DNA of 64,000 nt from Aspidiotus rigidus (lineage: Eukaryota > Arthropoda > Insecta > Hemiptera > Diaspididae), in contig JAVHKY010000052.1 of the NCBI GenBank assembly GCA_035079385.1, forward strand, positions 2,914,001 through 2,978,000, read 5' to 3'. A program made the translations under genes and the position numbers. This document shows positions 1-12,400 of the stretch, in pieces. The first letter of the stretch is position 1. Each line of letters begins with the position of its first letter. The notes below the pieces were generated by a model. The model saw only the letters and a list, made by a program, of their open reading frames with translations, was not told where the DNA came from and did no database searches.

Positions 1-1234
1 TATTACAAGGTTTACAATATCTCAATGAAGTTTCCATCTTGTTTGTTGGTTAATACATATTTAATTTCTTATACTATTATTTCATTTTTTCTATGATTTA
101 TAATACAAATCTAGGAGGTACAGTGACACCTAATTTTCTTACTTCATCTCTATAAAATCATTTACTTTTTCAAGTAATAGTTTCTAATTATATTTAAATT
201 CAATGTATTTTTCTAAAAATACCTCCGAATTCCTGTCCTCATATTTAATATTTGAGTTCTGCAAGTAACTTGTCATGTTTATTTACTACTAATTTCTTCT
301 GAAATATTATTTCTAAAACATCTTGTTTCATGAGACCTTTATCTTTTATATTTTCAAAGTTTTTGACTTAGAATCAGATTTTTATATTTATAAAAAAATT
401 ATTCTATGTAAATGGAAGGGTATAAAGATTCTATTTTTGATGAAAATGAGTTTGACTTTGACAATATTATAGGTACCATATTTTAAAGATCCTGTTACTA
501 GAACAAGATCAAATTATGAAACTTTAATGGACCCACTTTCGCACTTCCTGCTAAAATTCAACATTTACATGAAGACAAAAAGAAAAAGTATGTATAGTAA
601 GCTGATGATAAATATTATTGCTTACTTGAGTGTTTTATCCAGAATGGTTGAAAAAGAAATAGAAAATCTAAATATTCCTCATAAAGATTTTGAATCTGAT
701 GTTGAAATAAATTATGTACATCCTTGATCTGGTTTACCAGTATTAAAGATACTCTTATCAAACTTGAATGGATTCTAAAAATGTTGAACTGGTTAATCTT
801 TCCTGAAAATGCTATCATAAAAAATTGAATAATGGTTTATTAAGGATGATCTATTGATTCTAGGAGTATAACAGTACCTCCTGTTTAGTTATTAATAAAA
901 TAAAATTTTATTCACCTCTCATCATCTTTCATCACCTTTCAAACTGACAACATCATCATCTATAGTTTATCTGTATCAAGTTCATCACCAGATACATATC
1001 CCTCATCACATTCATAGTAATCAAGAGTAATTTCAAAATCTCTCCTAATATAGCTTGTCTTATAATTTCATTACAAATACTATCATCAAAATTGATCTCT
1101 TGAATATTCTCTATTTTTTATAAATTCTATCATCTACCTATTTATAATTGATAGGTATTCATTTTGCAATAATACCATTTTTATTAAGAAATTTCAAATG
1201 TTGCATAAATTTATCTCTTGATATTGTATTATAC
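1..1234. other. AT-rich stretch, nothing recognised
   Basis: Very AT-rich. A 66-codon open frame at 527-727 (+) has no recognisable motif. The stretch lies beyond the 3' end of the polymerase fragment and may be decayed Polinton DNA, but nothing proves this. Confidence 0.4.
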
Positions 1235-1992
1235 TTAATACCCCCAAGGTAGTGTATCAGTTTGTCCATCAACTAAACATTTTTTATCATCAAATGAAGT
1301 TAATCCTCTTTTATTCTGCTCAATGGTATAAATATCATGTTTTGTACTCCTGATCATCTTATGTTTAATAGTCTTAGTTATTTTCTTTTCCAAACACATC
1401 TTATAATCATTATAAGTTAACTGATTTTTAATAATATTCTTCTTGACTCCCTTAGCCGTAGCTTTCTTCATTTCATCATGATTTGATTCAAAAAGGTGGA
1501 CGAATTTTTCGCGTGCAAGGATAAATAATTAAAAGAAACAACGAGGCTTTTCCCGCACTGTTTTTTATTAAAATACCGTGACGTTTCGGCCCAGCTAGTG
1601 GCCTTTACTAGCTGGGCCGAAACGTCACGGTATTTTAATAAAAAACAGTGCGGGAAAAGCCTCGTTGTTTCTTTTGATTAGAATATACCTTAGAAGCTAG
1701 TCCTATAAATTCCTCTAAAATTTTTCCATTCATTTCATCTTTAAATTTACCCAATACTTTTTTAGTAACTTGAGGTAAGCCATAAATATTATCTTTCTTA
1801 TAATCTGATGTATCAAATTCATCAATCATATCTTTAATAGGTATCTTCATAGAAGTCTTTTGTTTTTATAGAAATAATTAATGAATCAGTATCAGTATAC
1901 AGTAATTTTATTCTATCTCCATATCTTTCCTTTAATCTATAATAGAAATCACACATTAATGTTTTTGAAATATCTAAAATAACTACTCCTAG
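1235..1992 (-). pseudogene. Family B DNA polymerase fragment, Polinton/Maverick type
   Basis: On the minus strand from 1992 downwards the translation reads ILDISKTLMCDFYYRLKERY and then YTDTDSLI, the YxDTDS catalytic motif C of family B polymerases. After a frameshift near 1850 it continues [31 protein letters not shown] and [13 protein letters not shown]. The coding is then split by a 145-bp inverted repeat and resumes with KKATAKGVKK, LTYNDYK, IRSTKHDIYTIEQNKRGLTS and a final TLPWGY. This order is that of the C-terminal part of the protein-primed polymerase common in insect Polintons. The N-terminal exonuclease part is missing, since the homology stops near 1992. It is broken by at least one frameshift plus the insertion, so it is a dead fragment. 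Confidence 0.8.
1531..1675. repeat. Perfect 69-bp inverted repeat with a 7-bp spacer, possible Penelope-end remnant
   Basis: Arms 1531-1599 and 1607-1675 are exact reverse complements around GGCCTTT. It sits inside the polymerase fragment. Each arm contains GGCC...GGCCGAAAC, resembling the stem-II/GAAAC half of the hammerhead ribozymes carried by Penelope-like elements; the CUGAUGA core is degraded. The Penelope assignment is inference. Confidence 0.75.
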
Positions 1993-2018
1993 GCCCTATT
2001 ATTTATTGGTTGGTTGAA

Positions 2019-2447
2019 TAGACTGAATTGTCGTGACGTCACAAACTCCACATATCTTACCCAACAACCACGCTGCACGCTGTTATTTTTACCCTATTTT
2101 ACCGCTGTGGTTAGTAAACAAAAAACTGCTCCATAAGAAATACACAGGAACGTTTCAATCTTATGTTCAAATTTGAAAACCAGAAATAAATAAAGAACCG
2201 CAGGTATATTTTCAAATACTTGAGGACTTCCTACAATTCTGAATATAAACACATAATTGCTTATTTATTTCTGCTTTTTCAATTTGAACGTAGGATCGAA
2301 ATGTTCCAGTGTATTTCTTATGAGAATCCATAATGTGATAGAACCAAGAACAATACCATCGATCACATCAGTGAAGGGTTTTTGAAGTGTGTTTGCGCGT
2401 TGTTGGTAGGGAGTTTACAATGACTGACGTCACGATAATTCAGTCTA
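2019..2447. mobile_element. Non-autonomous inverted-repeat element (MITE), about 429 bp
   Basis: The ends TAGACTGAATTGTCGTGACG and the inverted TAGACTGAATTATCGTGACG match over more than 20 bp. Inner segments also pair: the AGAAATACACAGGAACG region on the left with the matching reverse complement near 2300-2330. The whole element can therefore fold back. No ORF. Confidence 0.75.
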
Positions 2448-2480
2448 AATTACTAAGGTAACAAGTTGTGTATCTTCCTA

Positions 2481-2809
2481 TATAGACCATTTTTGTGATG
2501 AGGTATATATGGGAAATTTAGATTTGCAAGCTGCTACTCTGCGCTGGCGCGCATAGTGCTTGTTTACATAGGATTTTGCAGACTTTGATAAATATTAGAA
2601 GAACCCTTTGAATGTTAAGCTTTTGCGATATTTTTAACAAAAGTAGAACTAATGATGAACATTTTTTGTATGAAACATCTGGAGATTCAATGAACAGCAG
2701 GGCATGTATACTCAAATTCATTCAAAATAGTATCTATCGTCATATCTAATGTAGATACCTTTTTCATAAATGAGATGAAAATTATGACGTCATACAAAAA
2801 TGGTCTATA
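2481..2809. mobile_element. Second inverted-repeat MITE, 329 bp
   Basis: Begins TATAGACCATTTTTGTGATG and ends with the reverse complement of TATAGACCATTTTTGTATGA. It ends 3' in TATA, with a possible TA duplication. No coding capacity. Confidence 0.7.
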
Positions 2810-4061
2810 CGCAATGAATACAAAAATATGTAACGAAATTTATCACTATAGGTGCGCAGCGTCGCATTGCTTATGCTCTTATGGGTGAAATACACATAAA
2901 AAGTATGTTTAGAAACTGCGTGTTATCTCCAAAAATTGATCGACTCCTACCTATTTTTTCTTTTGAATATTAAAGACGAGGCTTCCAGCTTTTTTTAAAG
3001 CCATACATGAATATAAACGGTTCATTAGAATTTTAGAAATTAAAATTTGAAAAATACGTTTTCTCCATTGGTAGCCAGCTTTTTCTAAAAAACTCGTGAG
3101 CAATGCTACGCCAGCGCTCAACATTCATGTTCTGTGGCAACAACATGAAACCGCGTGAGTTACACAACTTGGTGTTCTTCTATCCGACCATCCGACTTTG
3201 CTTTCAACCACGGTATAAGATAATAGAGGTATTGACACGCGCCTATTCTCCACTGTACAAATCGCTGTCGCCAATGTTGTGACAGTTCCGTTACGCGTTG
3301 ATAGATGGCGTTAATAATTAGCGCCCGCTTGATTCTGTTGAGCACGTAGTTTTAAGGCGGAAATTTGTATTTTTAGCAAAAAAAAATGGGGAATAGGCAA
3401 TGGGCATATAGAGTTGAAACTCTGTATTATTGTCTGGAGAAATTCAATTTTCATATTTTAACGACTAACAAGAATTATATCTTAGGAGAATCTATCGAGG
3501 AACTAACAAGGAATATTTCTTTTACCTCATTATCAGTGTCATGAAAAATTTGTAAGAATATTTCACCTCCCTAAATTCAAAATGTTTTCAGATGCATTTT
3601 TGAACTCAACATCCCAAACCAGAAAACAAAGTATCATATTTTAGAAGAATATCAGACCAGTGCTACAAGAAATTCTCAAGAATATTTTGCCTTTCTATGG
3701 TAATAGGTACTTCAAGATTCATTAATATTGTCAAACACAAGACTTCAAGTTCAACGCAACACAAATATCAAAAATTGAAATAAGAACTTATTTAGAGGTT
3801 GATTAAACATTTATTCTGAGCATAGCTTTGCCTCTTTCTTCTTTTTTTGTGATTGTTTTGTATGAGAGCGATTTTGAGTCCGCTCATATAGGCTATTGCC
3901 TCATGCCTATGACAATATAGTAATGGAGGGAAGTAGCAACAATTTCACTTTTGTGAATATTACAAGTGATTGAGAGAGGTAAATTTCCAAACACATCATT
4001 TAGGGTTCTATTGTAGCAATCACTAAAACTTGGAGTTAATTACAAAAAGATCTTCAGTTTT
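2810..4061. other. Intergenic, nothing recognised
   Basis: No supported gene. Open frames here are short and lack motifs. A GC-richer patch lies at 3100-3350, but no family is recognised. Confidence 0.4.
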
Positions 4062-4570
4062 TCAAAAGAGCAAATAAAGATATAGGTTACAGTACAACAA
4101 GAATCCTTTGGTTTTAGGATTGACAATTTCTGCAACATCTAGTTCCAAAGTCTCTAATTTGGTAAGTAATGCTTCACGACAAGTGTTACATTTAGATAAG
4201 CGCAATAAGCGACGGCATAAATACCCGCACGCGTGATAAATTATAATGTCTGTTAATTTGGAATTAGTTGTGGTGGCAATAAATTCTTCATCTTCCCACA
4301 ATTCTTCTTCAATCAAAGAATCTAGGCGAAGTTTTAGATTTTGTAAAGGTGACTGAGATGGCTTTTCTTGGGTAAAAATTCTCTCGAAATCTTCCATAGA
4401 AATAGGTAGGTACCAGTACTAATATCGCAGTCACTGGAATCGATCGAACAATTCCCAAATTTAGGAGGTCTCAGTAATTTATACGTCGATAACAAGCGAT
4501 ACAATTGGAGGAACGTTGGCATTGATGGATGGTCATTTTGAATACCTGCTTGGCGGATTGTTCCAAAAAA
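4062..4570 (-). pseudogene. P-element/THAP9-type transposase C-terminal fragment
   Basis: Minus-strand translation gives IRQAGIQNDHPSMPTFLQLY, RLLSTYKLLRPPKFGNCSID and, after a frame change near 4400, IIYHACGYLCRRLLRLSKCN, TCREALL and EIVNPKTKGFL. The order LYRLLSxYKLLxPPKxGNC, then GYxxRxLL...CxxCREAL, then NxKTxG, is the C-terminal part of P-type transposases. The N-terminal THAP finger and most of the catalytic domain are absent. The frameshift shows it is not functional. Family assignment is from motif order only. Confidence 0.6.
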
Positions 4571-4670
4571 CCGCTACAAAAATAACCATACCATGAAGCT
4601 CATTAAAATTCAACGTTAATAATTGTTTTCATCGTTGAAACAAACCAAATTTGAGAAATAATTTAGCATA

Positions 4671-5125
4671 TTTTTTTTTTTTTTTTTTTTCTTGTCATCA
4701 ATACTACTTGCGCCGGCTGTTTATGAGCCTGAGTTCAGCAAGATCTGAAAAGCTATTAGTTCATGCCTTAATTTAGATGCAAAAAATAAACATGCAACTT
4801 TAATCACTATCACAAATTATCTTTTTTTTCTTATTTGTACTTCACCCATCCGGCGCAACATACTTGAAAGCATACAGAAATTGTCTGAAATATTGTAGAA
4901 CGATTGTGTCCCGCACGATGTGTAAGAATTTAAAATGATGTATGACCGTGTCCAGTACAATGTATTTGACGTCTTATTAGGTCACATTAAGGTGCTCGAG
5001 CTTCCCTAGTCACATTTGGAAAGTGTCCCAGAACAATGTAGGTATACAAAAATGAAGTAATCTGATGACCGTGTCCAGCACGATGTATATGACGACTATG
5101 ACGTCTTATAATGTCAGATTAGGAA
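4671..5125. repeat. Poly-T tract followed by diverged GTGTCC repeats
   Basis: A T run occurs near 4671-4690. From about 4905 to 5125 a motif like GTGTCCAGCACGATGTA recurs five times with substitutions, partly interleaved with TGACGTCTTAT. Spacing is irregular, so this is an old cluster rather than a clean tandem array. Confidence 0.5.
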
Positions 5126-6291
5126 CGTGTCCAGCACTATGTGAACAATCCAAAGAATTCTAGTAGAATGTAACAAAAAGGAATTATTGTACACTTTGAT
5201 CACAGAAAGCTAGCCCAAATCAAGAAGCATCTGGGATCAATGGTTCAAGATTATACTACTTGTATATTCAATCTTTCAAACACGACTTGAAATGAAGATT
5301 TAAAAGATAATAGAGATTTATGTGAATAAATTTCTTTCATAAAAATCAACCATCATAGCAGTACTACTCCTGGTACAAAGTACATACCTGTCTTTTCAAC
5401 TTAGGAAATAAAGATAATCTGTGCTGATTAAACTACAGTATATAATTTCCAATATAAATGAAACATGATACAAATTATTCTTCTCAATAAATTTCAATAA
5501 TCTCACTTGGTAGATGTAAAAAGGCCAAATCAGACGGCAAATTACTTTACTACAGCATGTAAGCACCGGGCGCAGTCTTTTAGCGCTGTCTTGCGGTCAA
5601 AGTGTGAACTGTCACAAAACCGGAGACACGTTTTCCGTTTCGTGTCAATACCTCTATGTCTTATACCGTGCTTTCAACTAAGATGACGAACGAGCATACC
5701 TACCCATCATTTTCGTGGTGATGGTGGTGAGTGGTGACGACGTCATCAATTCACACTCGATTCAACATCCAACTTGACCTACCTAAAGTTTGCGTCCGAA
5801 TGTGTTACGAACGTTTACGGAATCACACGAGGTTGTTTGTTTGTAGCTCCAAGTTCGACTTCGACTCAAAAACCATATTCCAAGGACGAATTTGCGTTTT
5901 ACGGAAGGTAACCTATCGTTTTCGTATCTTCCAATTTTTTCCCTTATCTGATTAAAGTGATGGATAATATCGCTGTTCAGATTAAGTTTTGAATACGATG
6001 CGCATCATCATTTTCGTACGTTATCATGATCAATATAAAGTCCTATTAACGTAGAAAATGTATGCGAAAAGGTGAAATTTTTCTCTCAGGATGTTTTCGT
6101 TACGCGGTGCTTAAGAAAGATTGGAATGATAATTATCATTATACGTGTTATGGGCTTATCTTCTTCGCATGAATGATTTTGTGTTTATTCGGGCATAATA
6201 ACATAACGTAGTAGAAAACTTTTTATTATTTATAATCTAAACGTGTGCATTGTGTGTTCCGTGATCATCACTGTTGTTTTTTTTGTTCGTA
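5126..6291 (+). promoter_or_regulatory. CRTC: Presumed CRTC upstream region and 5' UTR
   Basis: No gene or recognisable repeat. A GACGTCAT element, a CRE-like site, sits at 5739-5746. The transcription start cannot be placed from sequence alone. A separate non-coding 5' exon is possible. Confidence 0.3.
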
Positions 6292-6309
6292 ATGGTTTTG
6301 ATCATTTGA
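6292..6309 (+). promoter_or_regulatory. Short upstream ORF before the CRTC start
   Basis: ATG GTT TTG ATC ATT TGA lies 36 bases before the CRTC ATG, in another frame. It could reduce initiation at the main start if the 5' UTR includes it. Transcript extent is unknown. Confidence 0.35.
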
Positions 6310-6344
6310 GAAATTCCAACTCATTCAATATATTCGTTGGAATC

Positions 6345-6461
6345 ATGGCAAGTCAGCCGAGGAAGTTTAGCGAAAAGATCGCTCTCCATAATCAAAAACA
6401 GGCAGAAGGAGATGCAGCTTTTCAGCAAATCATGCGAGAGGTTACAGATGTTACCAGTAAT
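6345..6461 (+). CDS. CRTC: CRTC exon 1, residues 1-39
   Basis: Starts [20 protein letters not shown] and ends in VTSN before a GTGAGT donor, phase 0. It encodes the amphipathic CREB-binding segment. The ATG context is AATCATGG. Confidence 0.95.
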
Positions 6462-9400
6462 GTGAGTGAATACGAGATATTATTTTTGTATGCTCCTAAT
6501 TGTTTCTCTCAGTTATACTGCGATCACTAGAAACACGCTGATGCATTTCTTCGGTTAGATTTTTTTTGGAGATTCATAACGATCCTAATAACTGTAATAC
6601 CTAAACAAATAGCCACAGAAACCGTGATCAACGTTTTGTATTGATATGCTTTTGAGTATGTGAGATTCATGCGAGTGATATTTTATTTTATCATATTGTA
6701 CAAGTTTACCCAAGTTGAAATTGAAATACCTACTTGTTTACTTAAGAATCCATTTTAAGGTAAATCCTGATAGAAAGAAACAAAGTGCAGAAGTAAGATT
6801 TCGTTATCCTTTGCGAATGATGTCGTAGTCTAGGTCAAAAATTGCACCCCATTCCGCTACCGTATTAATATGATTTTGAAGTTTCGTTAGTTTATCATTC
6901 TGTATTATTAATGTTTCTGTTGATACAGAGTATCGCGAGAAATTCTAAAAAATTACCACGCGCTTCTCAGGCTTGCGGTGGTGGTTCGTTACCTAATGTG
7001 AATAAAATTATTTCTGACAGCGATTCCCCTTCATCAGTTTCTTTCCTTAAGGTAAATACGGAACTGATTATGATGGTAATGATTGAAAATTCGAACAAGA
7101 AAATGTTATAGTTGCCTTGGTAGTTATTATTCGCTAGTTGTGTAGCTAGTGTTCATATTTAATATTATGCTAAGTCTTGTTATAAGTATTTTACACCTCG
7201 TGTCGGGTTTGAAAATATATTGATAATAATATCGCGAAGACCCCTAATATGTGTGTGCGTGCAAAAAAATTAGATGAACGCAAATAATTTACAGGCTGAA
7301 TGCTATTAACGAAGAGTGTAAGTATACACCGAAATGGTTGCTATCGATTTTCGTATGTAAAGGGAACGAATGACTATTCAAAAACCTGTTTTTTTTTTTC
7401 GTAATTTTCACAAGATCTATGTTTAGTTTTTATTTTTTTATTTTTTTTAAATTTTCGTTCGAGAAAAAAAACTAAACGTGAAGCCAGGTACAAATGACAA
7501 TAACAGAACGATGGAGCGAGGGAGAGGGAAAACTCGTATCAAGGTTGTCGAATACGTTTTCCTACCCTGGAATTCTGCTAGCTGATGTGTATCGTATTTA
7601 TCTTTTTTTTTTTTTTTTTTTTTTTCGACTTGAAAATAATAATTTTGAAAATCATTAAGTGTTTGGTTTACGGTATACATGCTTCGATTAACATGAGTAT
7701 TGGGAGCTTGTCTTCTACATAATTATAGGTGCGCGCGCGTTATGCAAATTGCTATGTTATGATAATTCGTTTCCTTTTCACCAACCAATTTTTCGTCTTT
7801 ATTTCCGAATACGACCCAAAAAATCGTAAACCGGTTTTCTCTTACCCTATCTCTCCGTTTGCCTGTCCCTCGCGTTTTAGAATTTGTTTTTATGCGAAAA
7901 TTTTTGCATTTTTCTTCGCGTTCTTTGTTCTCCTCCCCGTTCTTGGGAAATCCGATTTTGCGACTCCTTCTCGTCTATTTCAGAATGATAAGTTACATGT
8001 TGAATAATGTTTGCTGAACGATTCGATCATCCATATTTACATGTGCACTGTGCCTTCCGAACCCTCGCGGTGACGCGATCAACGGATATGATTTAGAGGG
8101 AACTGTCTTAGCATCAACTTCTACCGCAGTTTTAGTTTTTTTGACTTCTGAAAATCAGTTCAAAACTTACAGTGAAAAAAGGATTTTCTACCGTATCAAA
8201 CGTTCAATAAAAATGAGAATATATTTCTAGTCCGAAGATATTAGTAGCCGTGATGATGTGAAAAATTTAGGACTGGTTAAATTTGGTGCATGATTTATAT
8301 CGAAAGTTTAGGGAAAAGGGCCCGTGACCAGTCGCCTTGTCCCTTTCCCAAAATTGTGATTTTCAGTGAGCAATTATAAATTCTGTTGACATAACCCTTA
8401 TAATAAGCCGGAAAGTAAGAAATCAATCTAACCTATGAGAATGTGTCTGTATAGTAGTAAGGACAGTGCAACCTCATGCGAAAAATTTTTTCAATTTAAT
8501 AGTGGTACTTTGTCTAGATAACCTAAAATCTGTATTGTTTTCATAGTAAAAGGGTATATGTTTTTTTAAATTTATAGCTATCTAAAATCTGTCGCTAGGA
8601 AAAATCTGTCGTTTTTTAGATCTCGAAAATCTACCTCGATTCTTGAGAAACGTATTTCACGTCAAATATTTGTACACAACTTTCCTTACGCCTTATTTTT
8701 TCTGTGTGTGTTTTGAATATACCATGCAAAAGTGTTGGAAGGGTATTGAGCGGAAGCAGTGACACTGGTAATGTATCCTTTAAATCTGTTATGTGCTAGG
8801 AAATTCTCTTCTTTAAAAGCCGAGGAGAGTCTGTGGTATAAATCATGGGTAACTGGCGTACGGAAACGTGTACCTAAGACCCACGTTTAATGAATGATAG
8901 GAAATGCAGTTTGGCGTTCTATAATGAATCTTTTAATACTTTTGGTACTTTATCAAAATTCTGCTGTCAGAAAGGTTATCATACAGTATCAATCATTCGT
9001 TCTACCACGCGTGAATTCTCCTCCTATCAATCTGAACAGAATTTCAATGAAATTACTATTGGAATTCTCACCTAAAAGTAGGTACACGTCTGAAAAGATC
9101 TCAAGAGAAATATCACAGGAAAATTCTATAATTCTCTCTCAAAATTGACCACTAGGAAATTGGATTATTATTAAAGTTTCTTTTTCTTCAATTGTTGAGT
9201 TCTAAAATATACTTACCTATACTTCGAGTTGAAGATCTCTTGAAGTGCTCAAAATTTTATTCCTCAATTTATGGAGTTTGTCAACTATATATTATTTCAT
9301 CACTTCGACAATCCTTTCTCATCGTTCCAATGCATAGAAAAAGAGAAAGAAGAAGATGACATCAAGTGGAATGAACAAATTTTTGCTCTCGTACTCCTTT

Positions 9401-12400
9401 TCCTTCAATTATGAATTAGAGCAACCAGTTAATCAAAGAACTTATTTACCATTTAATTGATTTCGTCAGCGTTTGTTTGCGCTCAAATTAAGCAGATATC
9501 TCTATAAATACATCTTTAATCAATACTGTGGCGATTCCCTTTCCCGTAAAAGACAGAGAATGTGGAAATGATTCCTATCACCATTATGACGTTGAAACGT
9601 ACGATTGCGATAAGGAATTATCAATTATGAAAATTTCCTGGGAAAATGAACTAGTACGTGTATACAAATTAAAAAAAAAAAATCGAAAGAATACGAAAAT
9701 ATAATTTCTCCGAGTGTCGTACATTCAATTCATAAGTATGTGAGGTCAACTCTGGCGTATGAATTTTGAAAATGTAAGAAGAAAAATAAGAATTAGTGGC
9801 CTATTCTATCGCGCAACATACTCATTTTGAAAGCAACTACAGTAATAATAATAATACTACCTATATATTACCAAATTACGTGAACGATGAAAAAACTTGA
9901 TAAAAACAGAAAAATAAGATACATCTTATAATTATTGTGAAACAGATGGCCGTACTAGAAGAGGAACACACGTAAGTAATTATGAATGAAAAAGTGAAGG
10001 AAGGAAAATGTTTGGAAGAGTTTCTGAATTTTGAGATCTTGCGGAAGAAAAATTTGAATATGGTCACAGAAGAAACATCAATAGTGAATCGTGTGCCTGT
10101 TCTGAGACATCATCAAGAATTTCCCCTAAATGTGTTCAAATTCCTCTTAGTTTGGAAATATTTTGAATGAATTTCGCGGGATACTTCATTTCCATTTTCT
10201 TTTCCTCTACACGGTGGAAAGTGTGGACGATAATTCATCCCATCTTGTTAAGTTAAATGGTGGATCAAATTCAAGTGGAGGAGGAAATATTTTCAAGTAG
10301 ATATAAAATTACCATAACTGTAGGAGTAAAACAAATACGAGCACTGTTTCTTCTCTACACTATTGACTAATTTTTACTCGACTGAAGATAAATGGGACGT
10401 GCAGAAGATGTATAAAGTACAGTCTCTTTTATCTACTATATCAGTTTGTGGTTTTATAAAGGGGGTAAGATATAAGCTGTATCAAGTCATTTCAATTCTT
10501 GATGCGACTGTTGAATATGAGATACTCTTACGCATCATAAAAATGTTTTAAAATCTTGATTAAGTTCAAAAATGTCACAGGGTGGCAATATTGATCATTC
10601 AGAATTTCTAAATTAAAAAGTTCAAGCTTATTTTATTAGGTGCTTAAAGATAGATGATCGAACGTTTGTTCATACATTTGCTTAACCGCAGAATCGTAGT
10701 TACTTGTACACGCATTATTGTGTTGGTCTACATGGCACCTGGCACATTTTGAAGAGACATGCAAAAAAAAACCTATACCTGACTACATATTTTTCAGAAA
10801 ATCGCGCTCATTGAAATTATTTTGGCATGTTTGGACTTTCAACGCTCTGAAACATAATACTTCACACAATGGGCTTTCTTCCTTACTTGAGCGTATTTTT
10901 TATAGAGGTGGAAAGTCGGCTCCAAAAGGAGCTACCGGAGCGGCTCCGCTCCAGTTTTTGACCGTTCCAATTTTTTCCAGGGTCGAAGCCAAAAGTCAAG
11001 CTCCGGAGCCAGGTGCCCGCTCGGAACCGGGCTAGTTTTGGGGCTGCTCAGCTCTGGCTGTAAATCCGGCTCCGGTTCCTTTCTTTTTCGTTGCTCTTTA
11101 AGGCTTTTGAAGAGAAATGGGAAATAAAAATGCAAGGTTTGTCAGTCCGGTAAAATTGTTTTCTTTAAATATGCTGGACGTACTGGGATTGTCGTGCGGT
11201 ACCCGTTGGCCGGTACCCTGAATTTTATAGAGCAATACTTACTCCGAATCACTTTTTTTTCTTTTCAACAGGGAACCTGTTTTATGGGGAGCTTTTTGAG
11301 AAATTTGCCATGCGCCATCCAGCAAAAAACGTAGAAAAATTTCGACTCTCGAGCCATATATGATAGGAGAGGTACTTAGAAAAATTTCGATTCTCGAGCC
11401 ATGTATGATAGGAAAGGGACTTGGAAAAATTTCAACTCTCGAGCTATCATATATTGCTGGAGATTCGAGAAAAATTTAGACTCTCAAACTATATTATACT
11501 AGGCTTATAGCAGGCCTAGGCCTTCTTTATACTAGCTTCATCTAGGTCTAGGCTTCCTTAAATTTTCAATACCAAATCCCATTTGACTCATAAAACAGGT
11601 TCCCTGCGTTCCTCGTTTAACTTCGTTAAGGAAGCCGTCGTTTTTTTTTCAACTGCAAGAGAAGTTATGCTATAATATTGAGTGGAAATTTTCAACATTT
11701 TTGAGGTAATTATTACAACAATTAAGGAGTTTGTATCATTGTTGAATAGTTTATTGTCAACATGCACGTAAAACATGAACTATGTCTGATAAAATATCAT
11801 TATACTCTTGGTGGAAGAAGGCGTAGTTGCTCTAAAACCTCTTCCGTTTTAGGAGTAATATTTGATATCCTCTTTTCTCCGTACAGTATAGTCTACGAGA
11901 TTATAATTTTAGTTTTATTTTAGTGGGTGCTATTCTGCGCCCAATCTATAGAATATTAATGTGCGTAATTTTTCGAAAAATTCTAAATTTCTGTAGTGAA
12001 TGAATAAGTTGAACTGGACGGAGCCAATCTCCAGGTCTGTGGCTTGGAAGGCGAATTTTTTCGTCCTCGCATGGTAGGACCTCAATGAAACGCTACAAAG
12101 TCCGAAGTTGTGAAATGTCGCTGTCCCTTCGACGTAGTCACGAGCGCTGGTGTGAGCGCTTCACAGTCCTCATTGTTTGAGTTGAAATTAGAAACTTTCT
12201 CCACTTCAAAAACCAAATCTTCGATTTAAACCACTCATTGTCATTGATTTTTTAATTGCGTTTTAATGGGTGTGAGTTGGGGGGATTCCTCATAATTACG
12301 AGACATTTTATTCAACTTTTAATGGGTGTTTCACCTTATGAATCGGTCGCGTCGTCGAGGCGTTCAAATTTCTTTTTTGAATAAGGAGATTTTCAGAATT

